From contig CP070896.1 of NCBI GenBank assembly GCA_017084465.1, positions 4,887,501 through 4,951,500 on the forward strand: a stretch of 64,000 nt of DNA, written 5' to 3'. Made by a program: the position numbers and the translations under genes. Under the pieces are notes generated by a model. The model did not search any database and was not told where the DNA came from. It saw only the letters and a program-made list of their open reading frames with translations. This DNA comes from Lacrimispora xylanisolvens (GTDB lineage: Bacteria; Bacillota; Clostridia; Lachnospirales; Lachnospiraceae). Shown here one piece after another: positions 1 to 8,789 of this stretch (the stretch's first letter is position 1; every line of letters starts with the position of its first letter).

Positions 1-1
1 T

Positions 2-1207
2 GAACATGAGAAATGCAACTTTGAATTTGATGAAAAAAACAGACTTACAAAATTTACTGATCAAACAGGAAATATTGTAAAATATGAATATAATGGGCTT
101 GGACACCGCATTGGAAAAAGCAAAGAGAGAGAAGAAACCGGTATTTATGAGAAAACAAAGTACGTAGTTGATTTAACTAGTGGTTACAATAATCTATTAA
201 GGAAAGAGACAAAATCTGGCGGACAAAATTTTATATGGGATGATAACTTGGCCGGTGCCTGGGATAATTACGGGAAAAGGTATTATCTATTAGATGACCT
301 TGGAAGTCCAATCCGGTATGTAGCTAAAAATGGGGCAATATTAGAGAGCTATAACTATGATGAGTTTGGCAATGATTTGACTGGTACTTTTCCGGGATTA
401 CAGCCTTTTGGATTCACAGGATATCAAATAGAGGAAGAAAATGATATTTATTTTGCACAAGCCAGAGAATATATGCCATCTGTTGGTAGATTTATTAGTA
501 ATGATAGCTTTGGAGGGAGTTTAGGAAATGCTGCTTCTCTAAACTATTATAACTATTGTTTTCAGAATCCATTGAGATACGTTGACCCATGGGGGTATTA
601 TACATCTAAAGAAGGAAAAGAAGCCCATTATGTATTGGAAGGTATTTTTATGGCCAGATATTTCGGGAACGGTGAAGTAGAGAAACAAGTAACTGGATAT
701 CCTTATAGCTTAACTGGGATGGGAAAAATAGATATATATTTAAGTAATAATGGAAGTGGAATGGCTGAGGTTTATGAAATAAAGCCTATATCACAATATC
801 ATAATAAAACATATTGGAATGATATTGGACAACCAACAGGGGTACAACAGCGGTTAGGATATATACAGGCTTTAAATTCCATGAAAATTTATAACATTAA
901 CCAAAATGGGACAACATTTGATCCAAATGGCTGGACTGTACCTTGTCCATCAAAGCCTAATAAAAATCTTCGATATTACACTTTTTTGGATGAACCAGGA
1001 ATGATTTATTGGGGGTATGTAAACAAACCCAAGAAAGAGCCTGTAACTGTACCAGCAGAAAGTCTGGAAAAATATAAGAATATGGAAAAGGCAGCAAAAA
1101 CTGTTGGTATAGGTGTTGGTGCAGGATATATAATTTATAGAGTATTAAGAATGATTCCATCAATACCTTTCCCACCAACTATACCAGTCAATCTCGCTTG
1201 CCCGTAA
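2..1207 (+). CDS. Rhs/WapA-type polymorphic toxin, C-terminal part (5' end outside window)
   Basis: The reading frame is open from base 2, so the gene starts before the window. The first ~195 residues are Rhs/YD-repeat core, with the hallmark stretches YNYDEFGND, PFGFTGYQ, AREYMPSVGRFISND and NPLRYVDPWG. After DPWG, the usual breakpoint between core and variable tip, comes a ~200-residue tip. It contains GKIDIYL, then VYEIKP, then GVQQRLGYIQAL, which matches the D...(E)xK...Q layout of PD-(D/E)XK nucleases. The tip ends in a glycine-rich hydrophobic segment and a Pro-rich tail. I infer a DNA- or RNA-cleaving contact toxin carried by a secreted Rhs protein. The gene just downstream is its likely immunity partner. 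The nuclease call rests on motifs only. Confidence 0.85.
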   Translation, partial: EHEKCNFEFDEKNRLTKFTDQTGNIVKYEYNGLGHRIGKSKEREETGIYEKTKYVVDLTSGYNNLLRKETKSGGQNFIWDDNLAGAWDNYGKRYYLLDDLGSPIRYVAKNGAILESYNYDEFGNDLTGTFPGLQPFGFTGYQIEEENDIYFAQAREYMPSVGRFISNDSFGGSLGNAASLNYYNYCFQNPLRYVDPWGYYTSKEGKEAHYVLEGIFMARYFGNGEVEKQVTGYPYSLTGMGKIDIYLSNNGSGMAEVYEIKPISQYHNKTYWNDIGQPTGVQQRLGYIQALNSMKIYNINQNGTTFDPNGWTVPCPSKPNKNLRYYTFLDEPGMIYWGYVNKPKKEPVTVPAESLEKYKNMEKAAKTVGIGVGAGYIIYRVLRMIPSIPFPPTIPVNLACP

Positions 1208-1238
1208 TTAATTAAAATCATGGAGGAATTAAAATATA

Positions 1239-2030
1239 ATGAATAAAATAAAAGAAATTAAAAAAATAATAGGATATGCTGTTGCGCCCTATGGATTTAG
1301 CGTTGATTTTTCAGATAGAAACGAGGGAGTACATTTTATTAGGGAAAGGGGAGATTTAAAACAGATTATTAATATACAAATAGTACATTCTAAATTTTTA
1401 GCACTTAAATTCAATACCAATGCATATCAGCAACGAACTATTGATGGAAGTGAATTTTTCCCTGAAAAGAAAAGTGAATTTCTATATCCCGGTATTCCAA
1501 TTCCTGCTGAATGGTGGCAGTGGAATAATGATGCGGAGTTCATTGATATCCTAAATACATTTAAAAATATTATTCTTGAGCATGGTTTGAAGGCATTAGA
1601 AGAAATTAGTGTCCCCTCAACTGAAATACGTCCTACAATTCAAGCTGATTGGGAATTATATCAAAATCACAAGGAATTAAATCGTAATTACCGTATAACA
1701 CTGGGAATTGAAAATGAAAGCTCAACGAGAAAAGTAGTAGAAAAGATTCATGAGGTAATACTGAAAACTCGCAATCAGGATTTTAAAGAAGTTGAGCCAA
1801 TGCTTATCGGCCTGGCCGCAGTATATGGAGAAGAACTGATAGCCAGGAGGGGAGGAGAATGGCAATGGAGAGAGGATTTTGATAAAATTTGTTGGATCGA
1901 TAAGATGCATGAAGGGGTTGGAGGTACTTATCCTTTAAATGATATAATAGGTTATTGGCGTGAAGGAATGAACGATATCGAATTTTTCTTGAATAAGTTT
2001 AGGGCAGCTAGAGGAGAAAATATTATATAA
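1239..2030 (+). CDS. Probable immunity protein for the upstream Rhs toxin
   Basis: A 263-residue soluble protein starting 31 bases after the toxin stop, with GGAGG at the right distance before ATG. No signal peptide or membrane segment is visible. It is a divergent member of a family found three more times in this window (8790, 9881, 10790). Shared features are APYGF near residue 17, a Q-I-x-I-Q strand near residue 43, a central LExLxE helix region, and LAxVYGxxxIxxxGGxW near residue 195. Position directly behind a toxin tip is the classic place for the cognate immunity gene. I do not recognise a named Pfam family, so the role is inferred from context. Confidence 0.7.
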   Translation: MNKIKEIKKIIGYAVAPYGFSVDFSDRNEGVHFIRERGDLKQIINIQIVHSKFLALKFNTNAYQQRTIDGSEFFPEKKSEFLYPGIPIPAEWWQWNNDAEFIDILNTFKNIILEHGLKALEEISVPSTEIRPTIQADWELYQNHKELNRNYRITLGIENESSTRKVVEKIHEVILKTRNQDFKEVEPMLIGLAAVYGEELIARRGGEWQWREDFDKICWIDKMHEGVGGTYPLNDIIGYWREGMNDIEFFLNKFRAARGENII

Positions 2031-2481
2031 AAATATATTGACATAAATTCTATTTGACTCCACAACCCTCGAAAAACTAGAAACCAAATGGGAGGTTGGA
2101 TAATGTCAGGACCGTTACAAACAATGCGTTAATTTGCTCCACTATATGATTTGATTCAGCAGAGAGAAAGATGGATTGATCCAAAGCGTAGTGATTCAGA
2201 AAAGTTATCATTGAAATAACTATAACTTAGAAGCTATTAGACCTGTATGGCCCAGAATCGGGTTTGCGGCGCCCCTCTCTTGGTACCCAGTCAGATACCA
2301 GGTTCAGGTAGAAATCGTTGGTAGTTAGATTGGAAAAACTGGAATACACAACCTTGTAGAGGGAAGGGTTCAATCAGGAAGCTAGTTACGGACTACAGTT
2401 GTCTTGCACCGCCCGGAACTTCCGATGAAAAGTCCTGGCAACCTCCGGAAACGAAATATATAATACCACCAACCCTGGAAA
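2031..2481 (+). pseudogene. Mosaic of decayed immunity-gene fragments
   Basis: No intact gene lies here. Bases ~2150-2215 resemble 8890-8950 of the intact paralog (shared run AAAGCGTAGTGATTCAGAAA). Bases ~2425-2475 resemble the 3' end of the paralog at 10790 (tggcaacctccggaaacgaa against tggcaaccaccagaaacgaa). The middle of a former immunity gene is therefore gone or scrambled, and its two ends remain. The tail runs without a gap into Rhs core sequence at 2482. The stretch 2220-2400 shows nothing recognisable. Confidence 0.6.
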
Positions 2482-3042
2482 TCAACGAATCATTATGCGT
2501 ATTGCTATGGAAATCCCAGCAAATGGATAGATGTAAACGGGCGATTTACTCAGAAAGAAGCGAATCAATTGATTGCCGACTATTTAGTCGATGAATATGG
2601 AAGGACATTTGAGGCTTGGAAGGATGATATTACCGACAAGATTGATTATTTATCCATGGATGTACCATATACTGAAGCTTCGATAGGTTTCAACCTTTCA
2701 GGAAAGGATATGGCTATTAATTCGTGGAAGACAAAGAGTTATATAAAGATAAAAGATATCGATAAAAAACTTAACTATTCAATGGGAGGGGGATACAACA
2801 AAGAAGGGATATATATTAATGAAAGTTGGGGAGGTGGGAAGGATACGTTACCTTTGGAACTACCAAATAGGGTAACTATCGACTCACATGCAAAAATCAT
2901 ATGGTCAATTTCGAAAGATGAAACAATAGTGCCATGGGATACAATATTAGAGTGTGTTCGCGTTGTGGCATTAGCTTCTATAGCTATAGGGCTTGCTGCA
3001 GAAACAGGCGGATGGTCCTTAGGACTGCTGTGTGGAGCATAG
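2482..3042 (+). pseudogene. Displaced Rhs C-terminal tip with unknown toxin domain
   Basis: In the frame of the 2569-3042 reading frame, bases from 2482 encode NHYAYCYGNPSKWIDVNGRF, the typical end of an Rhs core. A ~165-residue tip of unknown fold follows. Nothing of the core before this point is present and the frame is closed by stops upstream, so this is an orphan tip without its own start. The tip contains a glycine-rich middle (GGGYNKEG, SWGGGKD) and ends in a hydrophobic alanine/glycine-rich helix (VVALASIAIGLAAETGG), like the tail of the first toxin. It may act as a donor cassette that swaps onto the main Rhs gene by recombination in the core. The toxin activity is unknown. Confidence 0.65.
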
Positions 3043-3072
3043 TATTGAATAATTAGTCAAAAGGAAATATCA

Positions 3073-3801
3073 ATGAAGAAAATAATAAAATACATAGGAC
3101 TCTTTATACTTGTAATGCTGGGACAATTCATAATATTGGCTATACCGTTTGCATTTTCCACATTAAAAATAAAAAGTGTAGAAGGTTCAGCAGATAATTC
3201 TCAACATATAGCATTCGAGTTTAAAGCAAAGGATATGCCGACTTTCGAAGAACCGGCTCCAATTTATGCAGATACCAAAGAAGCGGCGCTAGTTGTGGTA
3301 AACCAAAAAATTTATTTTGGAGAAGAGTATTTATATGCAAGTAAAGTAAGTGACATAATAAAAATCTTTGAAAACGATGATTATGCAACAATGGTTTACT
3401 TTTCAAAAAAAAATTCAAAAGAAGGAGCACTTGTTATAGCTAAATTCAAAATAAAAATAGTAGAGGATAAAAAGCAATATGCATTACTTACTGCAATCTT
3501 TCAAGGATATGGTAATTCTAAGAGAATAAAGGAAACACCAGAAGGACATTTCGATATATTTTGTCAGGCAATTCAAGTCCTTGATTTACCTGATTTAAAA
3601 GATTTGGGTATCACAGAAGGAAATCGATTTATATTTGGAGGACTTGATCCAGAATATGTAAAAAGGCTGAAAATAGAAGGTCAGAGTCCAACTGAAATTA
3701 TTGAATATACTCTATATGGAGAAAAGAGATATTTTTGGTATTATGAAAATTTAATTAGCGACAAACCAAGTTCACAATTTGACATAGAAGTAGAAAATTG
3801 A
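3073..3801 (+). CDS. Membrane-anchored candidate immunity protein for the second Rhs tip
   Basis: A 242-residue protein with AAAGGAAA ahead of its ATG, starting 30 bases after the orphan Rhs tip. Residues ~5-30 form one hydrophobic segment (signal anchor). The remainder looks like a soluble extracytoplasmic domain rich in beta strands, ending in WYYENLISDKPSSQFDIE. A broken copy of its last ~75 residues lies at 6690-6927, so the family has been duplicated within the island. Location on the outer face of the membrane would suit immunity against a toxin acting on the envelope. I recognise no named family, and the immunity role is inferred from gene order. Confidence 0.6.
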   Translation: MKKIIKYIGLFILVMLGQFIILAIPFAFSTLKIKSVEGSADNSQHIAFEFKAKDMPTFEEPAPIYADTKEAALVVVNQKIYFGEEYLYASKVSDIIKIFENDDYATMVYFSKKNSKEGALVIAKFKIKIVEDKKQYALLTAIFQGYGNSKRIKETPEGHFDIFCQAIQVLDLPDLKDLGITEGNRFIFGGLDPEYVKRLKIEGQSPTEIIEYTLYGEKRYFWYYENLISDKPSSQFDIEVEN

Positions 3802-3804
3802 GAA

Positions 3805-4015
3805 AATGCTGTAGTATCAGTCACCAAAGCAGAGGCTTTTATTATGCAGGATATGAGGGCTACCGTTGGAAAATCAGCAGAAATATAGAAGGGGTGATTA
3901 AAAGTATAGGCAATTTGGACTTTCATTGTTTTAACAACGAGTAAGAAAAAGAGATGTGCTGAATAAGTTGTTAGATGTTGTTGAAAATTATGGAATGAAT
4001 ATTATTTAATATAGG
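3805..4015 (+). pseudogene. Remnant of an immunity-family paralog (8790/9881 family)
   Basis: Bases 3843-3900 match 9945-10000 of the intact paralog (shared tatgcaggatat, gctaccgttgga, agaaggggtgatt). Bases 3930-4005 match 10120-10200 (aacaacgagtaagaa against aacaacgagcaagaa, then agatgtgctgaataag). In-frame stops and a large internal deletion show that it is dead. Confidence 0.65.
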
Positions 4016-4023
4016 AGAAAAAT

Positions 4024-4565
4024 AATGACATCGCGAGCAAATATATATTATTTTGGAGTAATAATTTGTATTTACTTATGGGAAAATATATTGTTTGGAA
4101 ATTTAACAGCTTATTATGAAAAGGCAAAAGGTAAAATCCAGTTGCAAAGAGGAATAAAAAAGAATACTGTTCCCGTTATTTAAAATAGAAAGATTTACAT
4201 ATGTAAATCTTATATATCAGGTTTTTAACTTTTTTCTTATTTATATTAATGATATGTATAGGTATTATTATAGTATTATTTGGAGTTAATGAATTTATAA
4301 TATACTTGGTAAATATATATTCAAAGTTTCAAAAAATTTTATTGGTTATTAGGTCCAATATTATTGGAACTCAGTTTGAAATATTTAGCATAAGTTTTAT
4401 ATCTGAGGAAGAGCATATGTAGTAAATGGTACTGGAAGCATTTGTATTAAGTGGATTGTTAACAGTTTTTTAGACAATCTTTTTAAGGGTAATCATTCTA
4501 TACTTCACCAGTGAATAATTAAAGAAGTTCATTAAAGAGAATAAGTGCAGGGCTAACGAATAATT
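4024..4565 (+). pseudogene. Decayed upstream copy of the small membrane-protein gene at 4627
   Basis: ATG at 4024 begins a reading frame with IYLWENILFGNLTA and KKNTVPVI. It parallels the intact start of the 4627 gene (IYFWENIIVGNITA, KKNTFSVI) and then stops. The following bases continue to match the downstream copy (tatcaggtttttaactttt against tatcaagcttttaactttt) through several stops to about 4400. This is a tandem duplication in which the first copy has decayed. From about 4400 to 4565 I see only AT-rich sequence. Confidence 0.6.
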
Positions 4566-4626
4566 TACTTATCAATTTCATAATAAAAAGAAAGTAAATA
4601 AAATATAAATAAGGAAAAAAAGCTGA

Positions 4627-5589
4627 ATGAAGTCAAGAGAAGAAATATTATTAATATTTTTTTTAATTATAATAGGGATTTACTTTTGGGAAAATATAAT
4701 AGTGGGAAATATTACGGCATCTACTGAACAAGACAAAGGTAAGTTTTATTTACCAATAATAATTAAAAAAAATACTTTTTCCGTTATTTTACATAAAAAA
4801 AAATTTGCATTTATACTTCTTATTTATCAAGCTTTTAACTTTTGCTTGCTTATACTAATGATTTTAATAGGGATTTTTTTGGGAATTGTAGTTTTATACA
4901 AAACGTATTAGGTATATATCTTAAGTTTCAGACTTATTATTGGTGGATTAGTTTAATTTTAATAGATGGGTATTTCTATATCATTAAAATGAAGCGTGCT
5001 CTCAAAATAAGAAGACTAAGAAAGAACAAAGAAGATAATATGTTTAATATTTTAAGAGAAATGAATACAAAAACATTTGAATTAAATGGGGATATAATAC
5101 TTGCTACACAACTTTCTAGAGATATTAAAGGATATGTTTTTATTATAGTTGGAAATGAAGATTATTCAATACCAGATGTAGAATTTAAAGAAATATTAGA
5201 TGATTTGAGTAAAATGAATTATTTGTTAATATATAAAAAAGATATCTGTCTGATGATATTGAAAAGACAGTATCAACCATTAAAGAGTCGGTGCAATTTT
5301 TTAACCAGCTATATAATTGTGAAAAAAAGTACCAATTTATTTTATGGGACGCCAGGCTTCAGGAATTTGTGATATGTTATATATTTATGATAATTATAAA
5401 AAAAATAACAGGAATGATATGGATATGTTTTTTCAACCGAAAAGGCAGTTAAAAAAGAGTCTTTATAAAATATTAAATAAAAGTTTATCGGATAATTTAA
5501 AACAGAATGAAAGAAATATTTGTACTGTCCAGATAAATAAAAAAGACTCGTTGGAGAAATTAAATGTTTGGTTAGATCAACATGATTGA
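4627..5589 (+). pseudogene. Small membrane protein gene, broken by two frameshifts
   Basis: Three overlapping reading frames (4627-4911, 4842-5372, 5344-5589) join into one protein of about 315 residues if two single-base shifts are allowed, near 4900 and near 5240-5380. The N-terminus has a membrane segment (residues ~8-26), a short outside loop, and two more hydrophobic segments around residues 58-90 and 100-118. A cytoplasmic tail rich in Lys, Asn and Asp follows. The layout resembles membrane immunity proteins of contact toxins, but I do not recognise the family. The first tandem copy at 4024 is more decayed, so this one may also be dying. Confidence 0.5.
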
Positions 5590-5853
5590 AAAGGCTTAAG
5601 CCAATTCTTTAATTTAACTCATAGGAAGTTTTCCGCCCCTTGTAATCTGTAATGGTTGGTGTTCATCTTTTGATAATTATATTTGTAGTAACTACTTTAT
5701 TACATGGGAGTAACAGTGTCAAATAAAGGCATACGATTTGAATGAATTTTATAGAGGTTACGGTTGCCAGTGGCTGTTTGTTGTGAGTGAAGATATATTT
5801 CACTGCCCACAATTTAGATATCAAAGAAATGTATATATGGAGAGTAGTAAAAT

Positions 5854-6681
5854 ATGAATAAATTTAACATGATAAGGAAATTATCATTGTTCCTAGCTCT
5901 GTGTTTATATGCAGTCATATTAAGTGAACTTAGCTCTAGTGAAGTTTTTGCATCAGAGCTGAAGTCTGAAAAAGCAACCGTAAAAATGACACCAGAAGCT
6001 TATTTAGAGCAATACCTGGAAGCATTTAATAATCTAGATGCAGATGCAGCTTTTAATCTATGGCTCCATGAAGGGGATATAAAGGAAGCAAAGGAATCAT
6101 CTTTAGCAAGTTTTCAAGAATATTTAGAAATTTGGGGAGATAAAAAGTCATATACTTATACAAAGTTAGGGGAAAAAGAACGACCAAGTAGAAAGGAATA
6201 TCTTGGTGGAATAGAATATTCGTATTTAGTAAAAACAGAGGAAGGATTATTTCAGGCTGATTTAGTTTTAATTGATAATTATAATGGGAAGTCGGGATTG
6301 AGTTATTTTAAACTTACTCGTAAAGAGGAACCCATAGGTACATATAATACATGGAAACAATTTGATTTCTGGCAGTGGTTTATGGCTTTTTGTGCAATCA
6401 TAGAGGTGGTTTTTACCTTATATACTTCAAGAATTTGTTTAAAAAGGAAGCAGAAACTTTGGGGATTACGGCTCCTTTTAATATTGATTGTATATGGAGG
6501 TGTATGCTTTACTGTGACAGAAAATGTTCAAGTGGGATTTTTTGTGTATACGCTTTTTATGCCTAAAATAATGAAATATTCAACTGGTGTACAGGTGTTT
6601 TTATCACTACCAGTTGGTGCGATTGTTTATTGGATATTAAATCATAACAAGAGGAAAGAAATTAAAAAAGATATAAATTAA
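5854..6681 (+). CDS. Secreted/membrane hypothetical protein, possible orphan immunity protein
   Basis: A 275-residue protein with GGAGAG ahead of ATG. Residues 1-35 look like a signal peptide ending in EVFASE. Residues ~45-160 form a soluble extracellular domain containing AYLEQYLEAFNNLDADAAFNLW, the opening helix pattern of NTF2-like/DUF3887-like domains. Three to four membrane helices follow (residues ~175-265) and a short Lys-rich cytoplasmic end. It stands inside the immunity array with no toxin tip directly before it, so an orphan immunity role is plausible but unproven. Confidence 0.6.
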   Translation: MNKFNMIRKLSLFLALCLYAVILSELSSSEVFASELKSEKATVKMTPEAYLEQYLEAFNNLDADAAFNLWLHEGDIKEAKESSLASFQEYLEIWGDKKSYTYTKLGEKERPSRKEYLGGIEYSYLVKTEEGLFQADLVLIDNYNGKSGLSYFKLTRKEEPIGTYNTWKQFDFWQWFMAFCAIIEVVFTLYTSRICLKRKQKLWGLRLLLILIVYGGVCFTVTENVQVGFFVYTLFMPKIMKYSTGVQVFLSLPVGAIVYWILNHNKRKEIKKDIN

Positions 6682-6689
6682 GATCTCAG

Positions 6690-6927
6690 GGACCCCATAG
6701 GTGCGGTTGTAGCATCTATAGATCCAGAAGAAATAACTGAAGGGAATCGATTTATATTTGGGAATCTGGGGACGGAAAAGGTAAAAACGTTAAAAATAGA
6801 AGGCCAGAGTCCGACAGAAGTTATTGAATATACAATATTGGGGGGAAAAAGAATACTTCTGGTATTATGAGAACCTGATTAGCGATAAACCCAGTGCTGA
6901 ATTTGATATTGAAATGGATGAGGAGTA
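6690..6927 (+). pseudogene. C-terminal remnant of the 3073-type membrane immunity gene
   Basis: The DNA encodes EGNRFIFGNLGTEKVKTLKIEG and IEGQSPTEVIEYTILGG in one frame, then shifts at a G/A run near 6845 to give a frame ending in ISDKPSAEFDIEMDEE. The intact gene at 3073-3801 has EGNRFIFGGLDPEYVKRLKI, IEGQSPTEIIEYTLYGE and ISDKPSSQFDIEVEN. Only the last third survives. Confidence 0.75.
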
Positions 6928-6956
6928 GTGGAAACTAGCTAGGAAAGGATATACTG

Positions 6957-7932
6957 ATGAACACTCTAAGATATGACGGAACGTTATACAAAAAATATAA
7001 GATGGAAACTGTCTTTGAAGTAATAACCCAATTCGCTGCAGCAAACTGCCTTACAGTTGAAATTGATCAGAATTATATTGAAGTTTTCTTTCCACTGGAA
7101 AGTGAGGGGATTTTTTTCCGTTTTGAAGGGAGCACATTGCTGCCTGTTACTACCAAACACGATGTACTTGAAAATCGGAGTGAGCGTCTGATATATGAAC
7201 TTCTACACCATTTAAAGAAATATTTTTCACGTTTTGATGTTGATGATGATTATGGAATATGGGCAAATCTTTTGTATGAGAAATATCCTACCCATATTCC
7301 CTTGCGAGAATTGACAAAGGAAGAAGGCGCTTTGCTTCATTATATTGATTATGAAGGCTGTACTGACTCATTTCAAGTTTTGTTTGGAATTATTTCTTTG
7401 TATATTGGCCATTTGACTCCGCAAACCAGCCACGAAAAAAGCAAAAGATAACCCAATCAATTGGTATTATCTTGCGGAACGGTCCCTGTTTGCAGACATG
7501 ATGCCTATATGGGTAGAGGGAGTTATTGAAACATGGATTTATACCAGTATGGAATATAAATCCAAAGGAGCGGTGAAAGAAATATTAGGAGTAGTATCTC
7601 CAACGAAGGTAGTAAATCCAAACGATATGAGTCCCCTGCAAAGAATAGTGCACAAGGAAATGTATGACATTGCATGGGGAATCAGTACCAGAATAGTAGA
7701 CTTCTATGGCGGTACAACCGGGAAAAAGATGGTTGATATTCTCCGTTTTTATGATTATGAAGAAGAGATATTTAACAAAAAAACGGGCAGTTCCATCAAT
7801 AAGGATCCTGAAATGATGCTGCGCTTTGTATTATCCTGTCTTGATTTTTATGGGTATCATATTATTGAAAAGCCCAGATTGCCAAAGGAGAAAATGGTAG
7901 TGCGTGAGATTTTGTACGATGATATGGTTTGA
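6957..7932 (+). pseudogene. Unknown soluble protein (possible immunity), split by one frameshift
   Basis: The first frame (6957-7451) gives 164 residues. The second (intact to 7932) continues upstream of its first ATG at 7498 with NPINWYYLAERSLFADMMPI, which shows that the coding continues across the break at about 7400-7440 (close to a GAAAAAAGCAAAAG stretch). The restored protein would be ~325 residues, soluble and acidic, with no signal peptide. No family is recognised. It begins 29 bases after the remnant at 6690, within the immunity array. If the base shift is a sequencing error, the gene is intact. Confidence 0.55.
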
Positions 7933-8029
7933 TTATATAGTTTATATATTAGGATTATGCGCTGTTTGAAGAATAATTCTTCTTTCTTGTATATTGTTTG
8001 TTCGTAAAAATTTAAAATGGAGAATTTAG

Positions 8030-8506
8030 ATGGAAAGTTCCGATATCTTATATTTTTATTATATGGTTGTGGTCCATTGTGTTATACTTTTATTTTTTGT
8101 TTATCTTGTTGCTCGTAAGAAAAAGGCTTCTGATGCATTAAAAGAGGGAATACTCAAGGAGTGGGTGGAAACAGGTAAAAATCAGTATTATTTTGAAGTG
8201 GTATTTAGATTGTGTATGCTTTTAGTTGTGGTATGGTATTTTGGAATTTGTATACCGTATTTTAAAGATATTTCTTATGCTAGAAATAAAGATTTTAATA
8301 TTGTCACTGGAATAACAAAGTCTCAGGATCATAGCCGAAATAATACAGTTAGAAAAAGATATTTGACAATAACTGAAAATGAGACAAACAAAGAGATTAG
8401 AGTTGAGGTCCTAGATAGGTTTATAGATATAGGGGAAGTAATGACAGTTGTGTATCTGCCGAATACAAGATTTGGTAGTAGAATTCAGAGAGAGGAGTTC
8501 AAATAG
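8030..8506 (+). CDS. Small two-helix membrane protein, unknown
   Basis: A 158-residue protein with GGAG eight bases before ATG. Two membrane helices are visible (residues ~8-28 and ~60-80) with a Lys/Glu-rich loop between, followed by an ~75-residue C-terminal domain rich in strands and ending in TVVYLPNTRFGSRI. The tail pattern (GEVMTVVYLPNT) resembles DUF3592-like outer domains, which often appear among immunity proteins, but this is only a loose impression. It sits in the immunity array without a toxin tip. Confidence 0.6.
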   Translation: MESSDILYFYYMVVVHCVILLFFVYLVARKKKASDALKEGILKEWVETGKNQYYFEVVFRLCMLLVVVWYFGICIPYFKDISYARNKDFNIVTGITKSQDHSRNNTVRKRYLTITENETNKEIRVEVLDRFIDIGEVMTVVYLPNTRFGSRIQREEFK

Positions 8507-8789
8507 AGATGCAGCAGGTACTTTTTTAGGGCTGGCATTTACGGTTACGGTATAGGGATGCCAATAAACTTATTAGGATTGTTTATTATTTACTAAACTT
8601 TCCCCGCAAATATTTCAAAACAAAGCCTATAAATGAGGCTTGAGACAACATCCATTCAGTCACTTTACTTTCAATGCAGGATGTGATATGGCGTTGCTGT
8701 GGCGCTTTTTGCAAAAGCAGCACAGTTATTTTCGAAGGTATTTGGTAGTTGTCAGATAGCATACTAAGATTAGTTGAAAAGGAGACAAA
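8507..8789 (+). other. Intergenic stretch with possible Rhs tail scraps
   Basis: No gene. Two short frames encode hydrophobic ends followed by stops: AAGTFLGLAFTVTV at about 8511-8556, and YGVAVALFAKAAQLFSKVFG at about 8686-8770. Both resemble the hydrophobic tails of the two Rhs tips in this window. They may be the last traces of toxin tips whose immunity genes remain, but the match is weak. Confidence 0.25.
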
